In this document: positions 9,232 through 18,965 of the stretch, piece after piece
Position numbering within the stretch: the first letter of the stretch is position 1
How the letters are laid out: the number at the start of each line of letters is the position of its first letter
Source of the DNA: Lepiota brunneoincarnata
Taxonomy: Eukaryota; Basidiomycota; Agaricomycetes; Agaricales; Agaricaceae
Reading direction: 5' to 3'
Length of the DNA stretch: 64,000 nt
Assembly (NCBI GenBank): GCA_023014365.1
Contig: JAEBUN010000081.1
Span: 1 to 64,000 of the forward strand
Program-made: the position numbers and the translations under genes
The notes under the pieces: generated by a model
Databases searched by the model: none
What the model was told of the DNA's origin: nothing
The model's input: the letters and a program-made list of their open reading frames with translations, nothing else

Positions 9232-9314
9232 GGTAAGCACATATCTTACCTTCGCATCAGAGAGGACCCACACTAACCGTGGGAACCCCCCTAACCCTAA
9301 CCGAAACCTAACCG
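9232..9314 (+). repeat. Hairpin plus internal telomere-like block (E5)
   Basis: GGTAAG (9232-9237) pairs with CTTACC (9245-9250), and 36 nt later comes CCCTAACCCTAACCG followed by AAACCTAACCG. Same layout as in E1 and E2. Confidence 0.55.
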
Positions 9315-9790
9315 AGCCCGTACTTTGCGCTCGCTCGGGGTGGCGTAGGAAGGGGCTTCCTCTTTAGGACCGTGCGAAGATCAACCACTTTGGTATGTGT
9401 GCGCTAATAGGTACGTCATGTCCTATTAATAACTCACCCGGGCCTGTCGGCCCGGAGTCATGTGCGATTTCCTGCGGTAGCGTGAGAACCCCGGTTAGGG
9501 CGGACCTGTAAGTCTTTTGGGAGGCACTCGGACCTGTGTGCTGAGGTAAGCCCGACCCCGTGTGAAGTCCGATTCCATCGGAGTCAGTCGCCCGATGTTT
9601 CTTCCCACGGTCACGTGATTTTCTCCACGTGATTTCTTGGGCACGTGACTTTCCCCTCGGTGAAATAAGTGAGTTATAACTTTAATTATTAAGTGTTCCG
9701 CGGAATGCACAGCCACTGTGCTTCCCGATCGGTAAGATAAGTGTAAGTCTTCCGATTGGTCGGGCAGGTAAGAGTCTGTGGACTAATCGT

Positions 9791-9855
9791 GCGCCTGACG
9801 AGTCTTTATAAGACGAAACGGGTGGGATCGTTTAATACTAACGACCCCGTTGCGC
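9791..9855 (+). ncRNA. Hammerhead ribozyme of E5
   Basis: Same sequence as the E2 ribozyme, with CUGACGA, stem II, GAAA, stem III, GUU triplet and stem I. Confidence 0.9.
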
Positions 9856-9888
9856 CCGTCCACGCTCGCCGTCGTATATTTCCTCCTT

Positions 9889-9910
9889 CCCTAACCCACC
9901 CTAACCCTAA
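9889..9910 (+). repeat. Telomere stub between E5 and E6
   Basis: CCCTAACCCACCCTAACCCT; one unit is degenerate. Confidence 0.85.
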
Positions 9911-10064
9911 GTCTCTCGTGGGAGCCACGGAAGACAATGGAACAAGGTAAGCAATAGCAAATAGTGCCTGATGAGTCTATATAAGTAGACGAAATCCGGT
10001 AGGGACTAACCATCCCTCCGATTGCGCTTGCTTAGCTCATCAGAGAAACCACTCACCCTCTCAA
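9911..10064 (+). mobile_element. PLE copy E6 (subfamily C), 150-bp tail
   Basis: It matches the end of E3 from about 5543. It is essentially a hammerhead plus flanks. Confidence 0.8.
9963..10028 (+). ncRNA. Hammerhead ribozyme of E6
   Basis: As E3 but with stem I AGUGC against GCGCU, so one G-U pair replaces C-G. Core intact. Confidence 0.85.
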
Positions 10065-10088
10065 CCCTAACCCTAACCCCCTAAACCC
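10065..10088 (+). repeat. Telomere stub between E6 and E7
   Basis: CCCTAACCCTAACCCCCTAA followed by ACCCC. Confidence 0.85.
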
Positions 10089-10538
10089 CGGCCCGGATGC
10101 TCGTGTGAATTTCTTACGGTAGCATTTGATGCCCGGTTAGGGCGGAGATGTAAGTCTTTTGGGAGGCACTCGGACCTGTGCGCTGAGGTAAGCCCGACCC
10201 CGTGGGAAGTCCGACTTCCGCGGAGTTAGTCGCCCGTGTAAGTTCCCACGGTCACGTGATTTTTCTCAGCGTGATCGCGTGGTCACGTGCATATTCCCTC
10301 GGTGAAAAATGTGAGTTATTTTTAGCTTCGTTAAGTAAGCTGTTCCACGGATTGCACAGCAAATGTCGCAATCCCGATCGGTAAGCCCGGAACGCTTTCC
10401 GATTGGACGGATGGTAAGTCTGATGGACTAATCGTGCGCCTGACGAGTCCGATATAAGGACGAAACGGGTGGGTGATCGTACTAACTTACGACCCCGTTG
10501 CGCCCAAGTCCACCGGCTCAGTCGTATATTTCCTTCTT
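10089..10538 (+). mobile_element. PLE copy E7 (subfamily D), 450-bp tail
   Basis: It is related to subfamily B from about 3210 onward but clearly diverged. It has two CACGTG sites and one near-match (GCGTGA), and ends with its own hammerhead. Non-coding. Confidence 0.8.
10436..10503 (+). ncRNA. Hammerhead ribozyme of E7
   Basis: CUGACGA, stem II GUCC/GGAC, GAAA, stem III CGGG/CCCG with inner UCGU/ACGA, GUU triplet and stem I GCGC. Stem II differs from the other subfamilies by a compensated base pair (UCUU/AAGA to UCCG/AGGA). Confidence 0.9.
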
Positions 10539-10554
10539 CCCTAACCCTAACCCT
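10539..10554 (+). repeat. Telomere stub between E7 and E8
   Basis: CCCTAACCCTAACCCT. Confidence 0.85.
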
Positions 10555-10708
10555 GCCCGGAACGCTTTCCGATTGGACGGATGGTAAGTCTGATGGACTA
10601 ATCGTGCGCCTGACGAGTCCGATATAAGGACGAAACGGGTGGGTGATCGTACTAACTTACGACCCCGTTGCGCCCAAGTCCACCGGCTCAGTCGTATATT
10701 TCCTTCTT
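10555..10708 (+). mobile_element. PLE copy E8 (subfamily D), 154-bp tail, innermost
   Basis: It reads as identical to the last 154 bp of E7 (10385-10538). It may be an independent strongly truncated insertion or a local duplication of E7's end. Confidence 0.8.
10606..10673 (+). ncRNA. Hammerhead ribozyme of E8
   Basis: Identical to the E7 ribozyme. Confidence 0.9.
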
Positions 10709-10741
10709 CCCTAACCCTCCTCCTACCCTAACCCTAACCCC
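10709..10741 (+). repeat. Innermost telomere stub, at the boundary with unique chromosome
   Basis: CCCTAACCCTCCTCCTACCC then TAACCCTAACCCC: repeats with an irregular middle. Unique sequence follows, so this marks an old chromosome end. Confidence 0.85.
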
Positions 10742-10908
10742 TCTCATTCTCCTCTCTATTAACTTTCTCCAAGCAGCAAAATAAAATAAATAGATGGCCT
10801 CACGTGACCTTTCGCTCTGCCCCCCCTTCGCACCATTTAGGCTCTAGAAAGCCAAGGGCCTTGGGGATTTTCTCGAAACCACTTGGGATTAGAACCCCCA
10901 ACTGGTGG
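10742..10908. other. Boundary between telomere stub and BRCT remnant
   Basis: A short C-rich stretch. I see no gene. Poly-C runs at 10940-10960 border the last recognisable codons of the BRCT remnant. Confidence 0.4.
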
Positions 10909-12790
10909 CTACCCACTGACCCCCAACTTAAAGGAATCCCCCCCCCCATCCCCCCCCCATCGGAACCGCTCACGCGGTTCCCAGCATAATAAACTTAGTC
11001 TGCTCCACGCGTTTTGTAGGCGGCGACGGCGCGCCCTTGGAACCTTATTTAGCGGGTGATACAGATTCAGAGATTTGTCTATCCAACCTCGTCCTTCCTC
11101 CGCGTCCGCGTCTGGCATACTGATCATATCGATATCATCATCGCCACGCAGACCAGGGACCCTGATCACCCCAGTACACACAACTCCGGGAAGTACCTCA
11201 ACCCCACCGTCAGAATCCTCGCCCTCACTTCCCTCCTTTCTCTCTTCTCGCCACACAACTCAACGCCACGCACACCAACACTCCTCTCCCCGAGCAGCTT
11301 GCTGAAAATCCACGCCGGGTGGAAAGATGATGTACTTCTCGAGGCCAACGGTCGAGTTTCGCCACTGGATAAAACAGTCTTCGAGCCGTGTGTGGTTGAC
11401 AATTGAGATGGACCATGCACGAGCTTTTTCGAGTTTAACACCATCTTGACTGCGCAGTTTGACAGTTGTTAGAGCTGATTTCTGGAGAAAAAGTGGCATA
11501 GTTACTATGTAGCGACGAGGACAGAGATACGACCTGAGATGCCCGGGGTAAAGGATGCTCCCATGGCGGTTATCATCCGCTTGATGTATTCGCGAGCTTC
11601 GCCTGTGCAATTTGTTACTGTGATCTCCCGTACGATAGTGAATATGAGGGGTGCGGGGTTGAGAACACGAAACATACGTGAATGCTAAACCCCTCAATTG
11701 GTTTTCAGGGCATCGGGTAGTGTAGCAATTGGTCAACTGGTCGTGGCATGAGCCCAGTTGATTGGACGTGGTACATCCATGCGAAAGTTCCGATCGTCTT
11801 TCTGCTTCGGAAAACCTACTCGAGGCATGAGACTACGCCACGCACGAGAACGCGTCCATGATAACGCACCGTTGCATAGGCTTTCCCATTCCTCCACCGG
11901 GTGATCAATATATCACATGCTGCAACCGCCCTCGCCTCCTTCCTATCTCTCCACTTCTCTTGCGCCTCACTCGAGTCTTCATCATCATCTCCAGGGTACC
12001 TCAAGACCTCTCCACCAGCCCTCCGAATCCCGATTTCGACCGCCTCCCTCCTCGACCCATATAAGCTCAACGTCCAGCTGCGCAATATCTTCTTGCCGCC
12101 CCATGCATCCCGCTTGAAGGGCACGAGATCCGCATCCTTTGTAATACGGACCTTTCAACTGGGGGATGCAGTAAACAGGTTCGCGGTGGCCATCATGAAT
12201 TTCTTGACTCTGCCCTCTTCCGCCAACTTGTCACCCCCATCTTCCTTGTTTGATCCATTCGGCTCAACACCCATGTTTTTCCGGAGAAGGGGTGGGTCTG
12301 GCCAGAGGTAAGGCTCGAGGGTGGGGTTCCGAGACCAAGTCAGACAGAGTCATCGAACGAATGCCAGTGGATTTGCGGTGTGCGAGGGCAGTTGCGTACT
12401 TGTGAGAGGTTGGGGAGATAGCGAAGAGGTGAGTGACATCGTTGGTGAGGCCTGTGCGCCATCGTCCGCCGAGGACAGTGATACCAGCAGAGAGGACCTC
12501 GAGGTCGTGCGTTGGGAGCTGATTGACGAAGAGTATGAGTTACCACGGATGATTAGGATATAATAGGGGCATACTTCAGCGGCACAGGCTACACAACCTG
12601 AGAGCATGGCCGGGTCAACGGAATGGTGTTGAGGCCTGGGAAATAATGAGACGGGCGCTGGGTGAGAAAAGAGAGACATACGGCTGCATTTGGATGACGA
12701 ACCCGTGACCACCAATGCCCTCGACACTACTTTACTATCAGACCCACCCCACTCCCGTAGAAGGAGCCAATCTTTCCCTGGCAACTGAAC
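10909..12790 (-). pseudogene. BRCT-repeat protein remnant (Rtt107/Brc1-like), 3' end lost
   Basis: Read on the minus strand, spliced segments give BRCT-type blocks: 'DLEVLSAGITVLGG...VTHLFAISPTSHKYATA' (about 12500-12390), 'KKILRSWTLSLYGSRREAVE' with 'CDILITRWRNGKAYA' (12120-11850), 'ITVTNCTGEAREYIKRMI' with 'GASFTPGIS' (about 11620-11540) and 'SIVNHTRLEDCFIQWRN' (about 11410). Such proteins bind phosphorylated partners in DNA-damage repair. Short introns are still visible, but the frame is broken in several places: a stop at 12340-12342 where Arg is expected, a stop after 'TASPS' near 12155 and shifts near 12310 and 11220. The gene stops near the telomere stub about 500 codons in, well short of the usual family length. 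It is a dead, end-truncated gene. Confidence 0.7.
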
Positions 12791-13779
12791 CTATATGGTC
12801 CTCATATGATGCGTGTGATATGAGCTTAGATAATAGTTATAAAATGGACCTTAGGTAATGAAGACAGCTTAACTTCTTGCACCTCCGTACTCTGAAATAC
12901 AGATACCGTGCAGAACTACTTTGCTGTGCGACTACGTGTAAGACCACTTGTAACCCTACCGGGGTCTCATGTTCGCATTAAGCCTATTGTGTGACATGAC
13001 TCATGCTCGTCGTCTCAAATCGCTCATCTCAAAAAGTGATTACCCTCCTCGCTGATTTGTCCAGATGCATCGCTTCTCCTGGTAGATATGCGAACCGCGT
13101 TCACCAGGCAAAGTGCAAACAAATGATCATGAACAAGATAGAAGCTGCCGGTCTCGTCGAAAAGGTCAAGGATCCCAAACCCTTGCCGTACATTCATTCT
13201 ACCTCATCAACAACATGGTTTCATGTCCTTCAGATTCAACTTTGAGGACGTTCGCAAGCTTTCCTCCGCCGATTATCGCCATGATGATGCTGGTTTCTCC
13301 TACTTGGGCAAGAAGGGAATACCACCTTTACGGGCACCTTTCATTCGGCATTGAGTACGTGATGATCGTATTTGTCTTGCTGTTTCATCTAATATTTACC
13401 ACAGCGTGGATCTCCGTACCGCCACCCCCGGAACCAATGGTGCCGGAAATTTGACTCTCCAGCTTTGTGAGGGCACCACCTCAAACATGTCGTCTTCAAG
13501 CTTGCCAAATATTCCCAGGAAGATTCAGTCGGAATCGGGGGCATCGACAAAGTCGGGTGGTTATCATATGTGCACGACTTCATATGACTACCTTCTGCCC
13601 CGGCATTGAGCAAGCAGCGCTTAAAGGCCGAAGACCTCCTTTCCGCTTCTTAGGGTGCCACGCTATATTTGTTGATGTTTAACATAGCAGCACGCTCCAA
13701 TCACCACCCCATATATTCCCGAGACTGCATACAAAAGCTTCGACCGCCTTTGAGGTCTACAAAATCCGGGTCTCTCAGG
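12791..13779. other. Region with an unrecognised coding-like relic on the plus strand
   Basis: Bases 13080-13620 read like spliced exons of a protein I do not recognise: 'NRVHQAKCKQMIMNKIEAAG', then 'FNFEDVRKLSSADYRHDD', then, after a probable intron (13347-13405), 'VDLRTATPGTNGAGNLTLQL'. The parts sit in different frames, no start is clear, and no family is evident. It may be a decayed gene. The rest shows nothing. Confidence 0.25.
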
Positions 13780-15750
13780 ATGTTAACTCTCTTCTCCTCC
13801 ACAGCAGTTCTCTACTCTTGCGGTTTGGCTCTGAGCTGGTGGCTCTATTGCAAGCTTCGAGAGCGGAGGGACAATCCAAATGGACTGCCCTTACCACCTG
13901 GTCCTAAAGGCTATCCTTTCATTGACAATCTTCTTGATTTCCCCACCTATAAACCATGGCTAGTATACGACAAATGGTTCAAGATGTATGGTATGTGCAC
14001 CCCCTCATCATTGGTGGGGGCGATGGCACACCTGAAGCTTTTCTATAGGAGATATGGTCTACTTCAAGGTTTTCGGGCAGCCTTTCATTATCCTTGGTAG
14101 CGTGGAGCGGACGTACGACCTATTTGAGAGGCGTTCATCGAATTATTCTGACCGCAATCGCATGCCAATGTTAAACGAACTGTACGTTCGCTTCTTCCAT
14201 CATAGCCCGCTCTGCCGGATCACTCATGCAAAGTCAGCATGGACTGGACATGGAACATGGCATTTATGCCATACGGGACGTGGTGGAGGCGCCATCGTCG
14301 CAGCTTCCACGATCATTTCCATCCAAACATAATCCACAAATATTACCCCCTGCAAATTACTACAACTCGCGCCTTCCTACGCCGATTGCTGAATTCTCCA
14401 GATGACTTTATGCTTCATGTCCGACAGTAAGATCTCGTCACTGCATTCAATATCTCAAAGCTTAAGTTCCTTTCTGAACAGTGTATTCACATCAACTATT
14501 ATGCAGATTGCATACGGAATAACGATCTCCGACGATGACGATTCCTATACGATCACAGCCGAAAAAGCTCTTGGCAGTCTAGCAGAAGTCGGCAACCCAG
14601 GATCCTTCTTGGTCGATCTATTTCCCGTGATGAAATACATTCCTGCGTGGCTCCCTGGTGCTGGATGGAAAAAGAAGGCTAACTACTGGCGACACATCAG
14701 TGAAATATTTGCAAATAGGCCCTGGAATGTGGCAAAGAACCAATTTGTGAGAGCGTCTCGTTTCAGTCCACTGATCACGCATTCATCGTCCCACTCGGAT
14801 AGAAAGAAGGTACAGCGGAGCCTTGTATTGCAACAACAATGCTCGAGAAATTGCCAGACGAGAGCTCACCCGATCGCACTGACGAAGAACTATTGGCGCG
14901 TGATGTTTGTGCGGTAACGTTTGCAGGTGAGTTGATCCCCCCCCTCTTGCAACCAAAGAAGAATTGACGACCGCGTTCCTCAGGCGGTGCTGATACCGTG
15001 AGCTTCAACCTTCCGTCCACCTGTGGCTGCTTTTTGGATCACTAATGCATCGCAATAGACAGTCTCGACGGTACAATCCCACTTCATGGCCATGTCTCTA
15101 TATCCCGAGGTTCAGAGGAAGGCCCAAGAGGAACTTGACCGAGTACTTGGTGGTCGCCTTCCTGAGTTCAACGATCGACCGAACCTTCCCTACATCAATG
15201 CAGTGGTGAAGGAGTCCATGAGGTGGCAACTTGTCACCCCTCTAGGTAAAGTTTCACGATCTGATATTTATTCTAATCCATGACACTCCTTCTCATCTAG
15301 CCGGGCCACACAAAGCCTCGGAGGCCGATGAGTACAACGGGTACTTTATCCCTAAAGACACCATCCTCATAGGGAATGCATGGTACGTCGGATTTACTCA
15401 TTGGTCGAAACTTGTATTCAAGCAATGTTTCTAGGTCCATATTACACGATCCGAAGGTCTACCAAGATCCCGAGACCTATAACCCCGAGCGGTTCCTCAA
15501 AGACGGAAAGATTGACGCAACTGTCCGTGATCCAAATGTAGCATTCTTTGGCTTTGGAAGGCGAATCTGCCCCGGAAGGTTTCTCGCTGAGAGTTCCATG
15601 TTCATCCTCATCTCCCACCTTCTGGCCGTCTATGACATCAAACCTGGCTTGGATAGGAATGGCAAGGAGATTCCCATCAAGCCCGAGATGACGAATGGGT
15701 TACTTTCGTACGTTTTTGCCATCTACCGCTGCGAAGAATTCGAGCTTTGA
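13780..15750 (+). CDS. Cytochrome P450 (class E group I, basidiomycete type)
   Basis: A membrane-bound haem monooxygenase. Nine exons join without a frame break: 13780-13990, 14049-14181, 14238-14426, 14482-14746, 14803-14926, 14984-14997, 15059-15245, 15301-15382 and 15435-15750. The total is 1521 nt, or 506 residues, the usual size. An N-terminal membrane anchor (residues 1-25) is followed by the Pro-rich hinge '[11 protein letters not shown]'. The I-helix oxygen motif 'GGADTT' spans the 14-nt sixth exon, the ExxR motif is 'ESMR', the PERF box is 'PERF', and the haem loop '[11 protein letters not shown]' supplies the Cys ligand. It resembles fungal P450s annotated as O-methylsterigmatocystin oxidoreductase-like; the substrate cannot be told. 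It stands alone, with no cluster partner nearby. Confidence 0.88.
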
Positions 15751-18700
15751 CGTGTAACCTGGTGCGATCAGGTATCCTGAACCATTTGCATGTAGGATCA
15801 TGCCGCGTTCGAGGAGAGCCGAAGAGTTGATCCGTAACTCTGGCCTTATGGATTGAGTGGGCAGCTCACAGAACGTGGCCCAAGGGAGGGCGCTTAGCTT
15901 CTTCGTTCACAGGAACTGCAGACCGCCCTTAGGCTGGCGGGGCATCAAGACGAGTAATGTTATTGCTAGTAGCCATTTTAATGACAAGGATAAGTTTCAA
16001 TACAACAATTTTAGTCCCCTCTAGATCGGTTTCTCTACCTCATCGCCTCCGAGCTCGTGGCCTGCAAGGCGGAATAGCGTGTACTTCATTCCCAGTCGAG
16101 TCATGTTAAGGCTTGAATACAAATTCCGTCGGGCGACTTGTAATCCCTCCAGTAGAGTGACATCAGGTCATAAGGTGGTAAAGCCAGGGCCTCCAGATGT
16201 TGTTTAATCGGGTCCGGGCATTCAACAGGTCCATTACACCACGAGCACAAGGCCACTAGTGGCCCATGTGCCCCGACATCACTCATGGTAAGGTGGAGAA
16301 TCTGCAAACTCGGGAATAGGCTTTCCCTGGGTTAATCGCAAATAGAGCCATTCTTTCATAACGGCTCTATCTTCACCAGTAACCCCTGTAACCCCAATAT
16401 TGCTCGTCCGCGCCGCCGTCGTTCTAGATCGAAAATGTGAACAGACAGACCAGTTAATCCGATGGGTTGAGAATATTATCGCAACAGAGATGCGTAATCC
16501 GTGCTTTAGGTCTGCGGAGATGTTGGCATTTTGTAAAGGCCGATGCGTTACAGCTGGAGAGAAGAGCGCAAATCTCGATATTAGCCGGGGGTAACGTATG
16601 TGGACTATGTGGTAAATAGCAGAGAGATTAGGAAAGTACCCATGTAGCAGGAGACGGTGTTAGACCTATCGAGACTAACGCCAAGCAGGATCCTGCGGGA
16701 ATGCAGAAAGGAATTTACTGCTGGCCTTGCTAAGGAGTCGGTAGGGAAGGATAGCGAGGTGACGCCACACCTGAAGAAGGGGATGACCAGCAACAATACT
16801 CCAAGAAACGCCCAAGGCCTTCCTTTCTGTTCTCGGTTGGCTCGTCCGAAATATGGTTGGTAAAATCCTCGCCAAGGAGAGGGAGGATGTTGGCGCGAGT
16901 TGACTCCTGCCCAAGGACGTCGCGAAAGGCTTCAATTTTGGAGTAGCGGCGGGGGACGACGGAACGATGTAGGTTGAATGCCGGAATATTGGTCTGCGCG
17001 GAATTCATAAGCTCGCAGGCGCACAGTATAGCGGCGATGGTACCTTGCGCACGATCTCGTAGCCTATGTGCATTTTGCGTCCAAAGCTTGTAGGCAGAGT
17101 GAATGGTGGAAGACTGAGAAAAGACGGGTAGTCATCGAATCGGACATCATTCAACAACACATACAACCAAATTTTCCCACTCTCACAGAGACTGGGGACA
17201 CTGAGGACGACATCCGCGCCAGCATTTCCATCCAGGGCCATGTTCACAATTACCTTGGCTTCCCTTCCCTCTCATTCCTGACCCTGAATTTCATCTTGTC
17301 GGGTAAGCCGAAAGTTTGATTGTGCCGCATCGAATGCACCGGTGGGGTCGTACTTGTAAGAGCACAGGAAGCGACGAGCTGGGCCATTCGACCTTACAAC
17401 TACCGATGTAATAGCCCAAGGACCGGACTTCCGGGGAACGCGATTGCCACATCCGGTTTCCGCGCGGTCCGCCAACGAAAGTGACCTTGATCGGGTGTAC
17501 TGGTGTTCTTAGAGTGCCAATGTCCCCATTCCCTTTCCAGTATGCAAGACTTTATTTATTAAATAGAGTGAGAGTGAGCCTACGAGCCTCGATAATCAAC
17601 TCTTCAGGTGGGAGTGAGGAGCGGGCTAAGGCGAAGCATGCGTGGGAACTACGAGGAATCTCGGGGTAATCCCCAAAATGATTTCCGGCGATCGTGATCT
17701 GAATAAAGCAATGATCCTCAAACTGTGCGTTTTGACACAGCTACGATTTTGACCTAAGTGCTGCACATGCAACATGCAACAAGACTCATTTCTTGCCAAA
17801 TGGGCGTAGATCGTCTCAGCCTCGGAGGGGCGTTTTACACCAATATCATCTTGCTTGGTGGAACTTGTGGCAGTGTGCTGTTGAGAACAAAGATGGCAAG
17901 TCGAGGCGAAACGGTACTGCTGCCGTGAAGTGCACTGTCAGGTCGGAGGACTCCCACAACAAGTCAATACGGTCAGTCCACTGAGCATGCTGACTTCTAG
18001 AAAACAGAGGCAGTAGGTTGGGCACTTCTCTGAGCCAGGTGAAAACCAAGGAATATCGATCAGCTATGGCCTGGGGGTGGCTACGTGATCATTGTTATCG
18101 TGAGCTTTGACAATTCTGGAAGCGGGGCCACCGGTGACCTTCGACAACCCCGAGCATTCTGATAGAGGTCAACCAAGCACTAGACGTCTGTGGCCGCCGG
18201 TACTCCGTAATGAACCTTCGTGATGCATAGCATGGTCCATCAGATGTCGACAGTCACTCCGCTGGGGATACGTCAGATATGAGCTAATGCAGGAGAGGAT
18301 GTTCATACCCACCACCCAGGTCCTTCAACCAATGATTGGTCTGCCGGTGAGGGGCCGAGCTAGTTACGTGTCAGAGGCTGATCATGAGCAATTAGCACGG
18401 GGGAAGGCCACGAGGCCTTTTCAATGTTACACAGCAGGCATGCCGGTAGATGGTGTGGATTGCAAGGGGAGAGAAGCATTGAAATACGTGTTTTGTGGGT
18501 CCACAGGCGACCCGATAGATGCGGAGCAGTACTGCGAACACGGCGATTGCAGCTTGCGATCGCACATTCTGCGGAGCAACTTGCAAGCTAAGAGCTTGGG
18601 AGGTCCTGGGGAAGAGTCAGAGACGCTGAGGTTCAGAGGTGCTCACAAGTGAAATCGATGCACGGCGTTATCTGAGGCGACCCTTTCCTGATGTGCCCAC

Positions 18701-18965
18701 GACTGTCAGACTCGTGACTCCATGAGGCAGGATGCCAAGTGCCTCGCTACCCTTACTTCTTTCTCGTCCAGTCTTCCATTGCTGATCGATGCAGCTACAC
18801 TTCCCATTCAAGATACCCGGATGGGCGTGCTGATTTAAAGGCGCCAATCGATCAAATGAAATTCCTCTAATTAGCCCAATTTGAAGTCGAAGGCTCCATC
18901 CCCCCTTCACTGCACACTGGTTGCGATTTCTTAGAAATCATCACCAGCCTGGGTTGGGTGTTATA
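15751..18965. other. Gene-poor stretch
   Basis: Only short frames occur. A minus-strand piece at 16101-16307 ('EALALPPYDLMSLYWRDYKS') and others at 16730-17008 and 17297-17475 look like spaced relics of one decayed minus-strand gene, perhaps of an F-box type, but I cannot join them. Nothing else is supportable. Confidence 0.3.

Larger units (their letters stand above)
6165..9888 (+). mobile_element. PLE copy E5 (subfamily B), the most complete copy
   Basis: It holds the only full RT frame in the window, a 1.1-kb 3' tail (hairpin 9232-9250, telomere-like block 9286-9314, three CACGTG sites) and a hammerhead at 9791-9855. Whether 6165 is the true 5' end is unknown. No second hammerhead lies upstream within E5, although PLEs often carry one in a 5' pseudo-LTR, so some 5' loss is likely. 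Confidence 0.85.
1..10741 (+). mobile_element. Telomeric stack of eight Penelope-like retroelements (E1-E8)
   Basis: The whole left end is built from PLE copies in the same direction, each ending in a hammerhead ribozyme, a pyrimidine-rich tail and CCCTAA repeats, followed at once by the 5'-truncated start of the next copy. Established knowledge: PLEs that lack the GIY-YIG endonuclease (Athena, Coprina) prime reverse transcription on the 3' G-rich telomere overhang, which places the element's 3' end against CCCTAA and its 5' end toward the chromosome tip. That is the orientation here, so E8 is the oldest copy and E1 the youngest in view. Tail similarity suggests at least four subfamilies: A (E1, E4), B (E2, E5), C (E3, E6) and D (E7, E8). 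Confidence 0.9.

Noticed and set aside
6165..9888. GIY-YIG endonuclease domain in the E5 element
   Set aside because: The protein ends soon after the RT thumb in all three RT-bearing copies, and no matching motif was found.
2540..10741. Regularly repeated units resembling a CRISPR array
   Set aside because: The repeats are ribozymes and telomere units of unequal spacing in a eukaryotic genome; no array structure or cas genes.
10840..10920. tRNA-like stretch with 'GGGATTAGAACCCCC'
   Set aside because: No cloverleaf can be folded around it; only the T-arm resemblance holds.
12321..12563. 80-codon plus-strand frame
   Set aside because: It is the shadow of BRCT codons on the minus strand.
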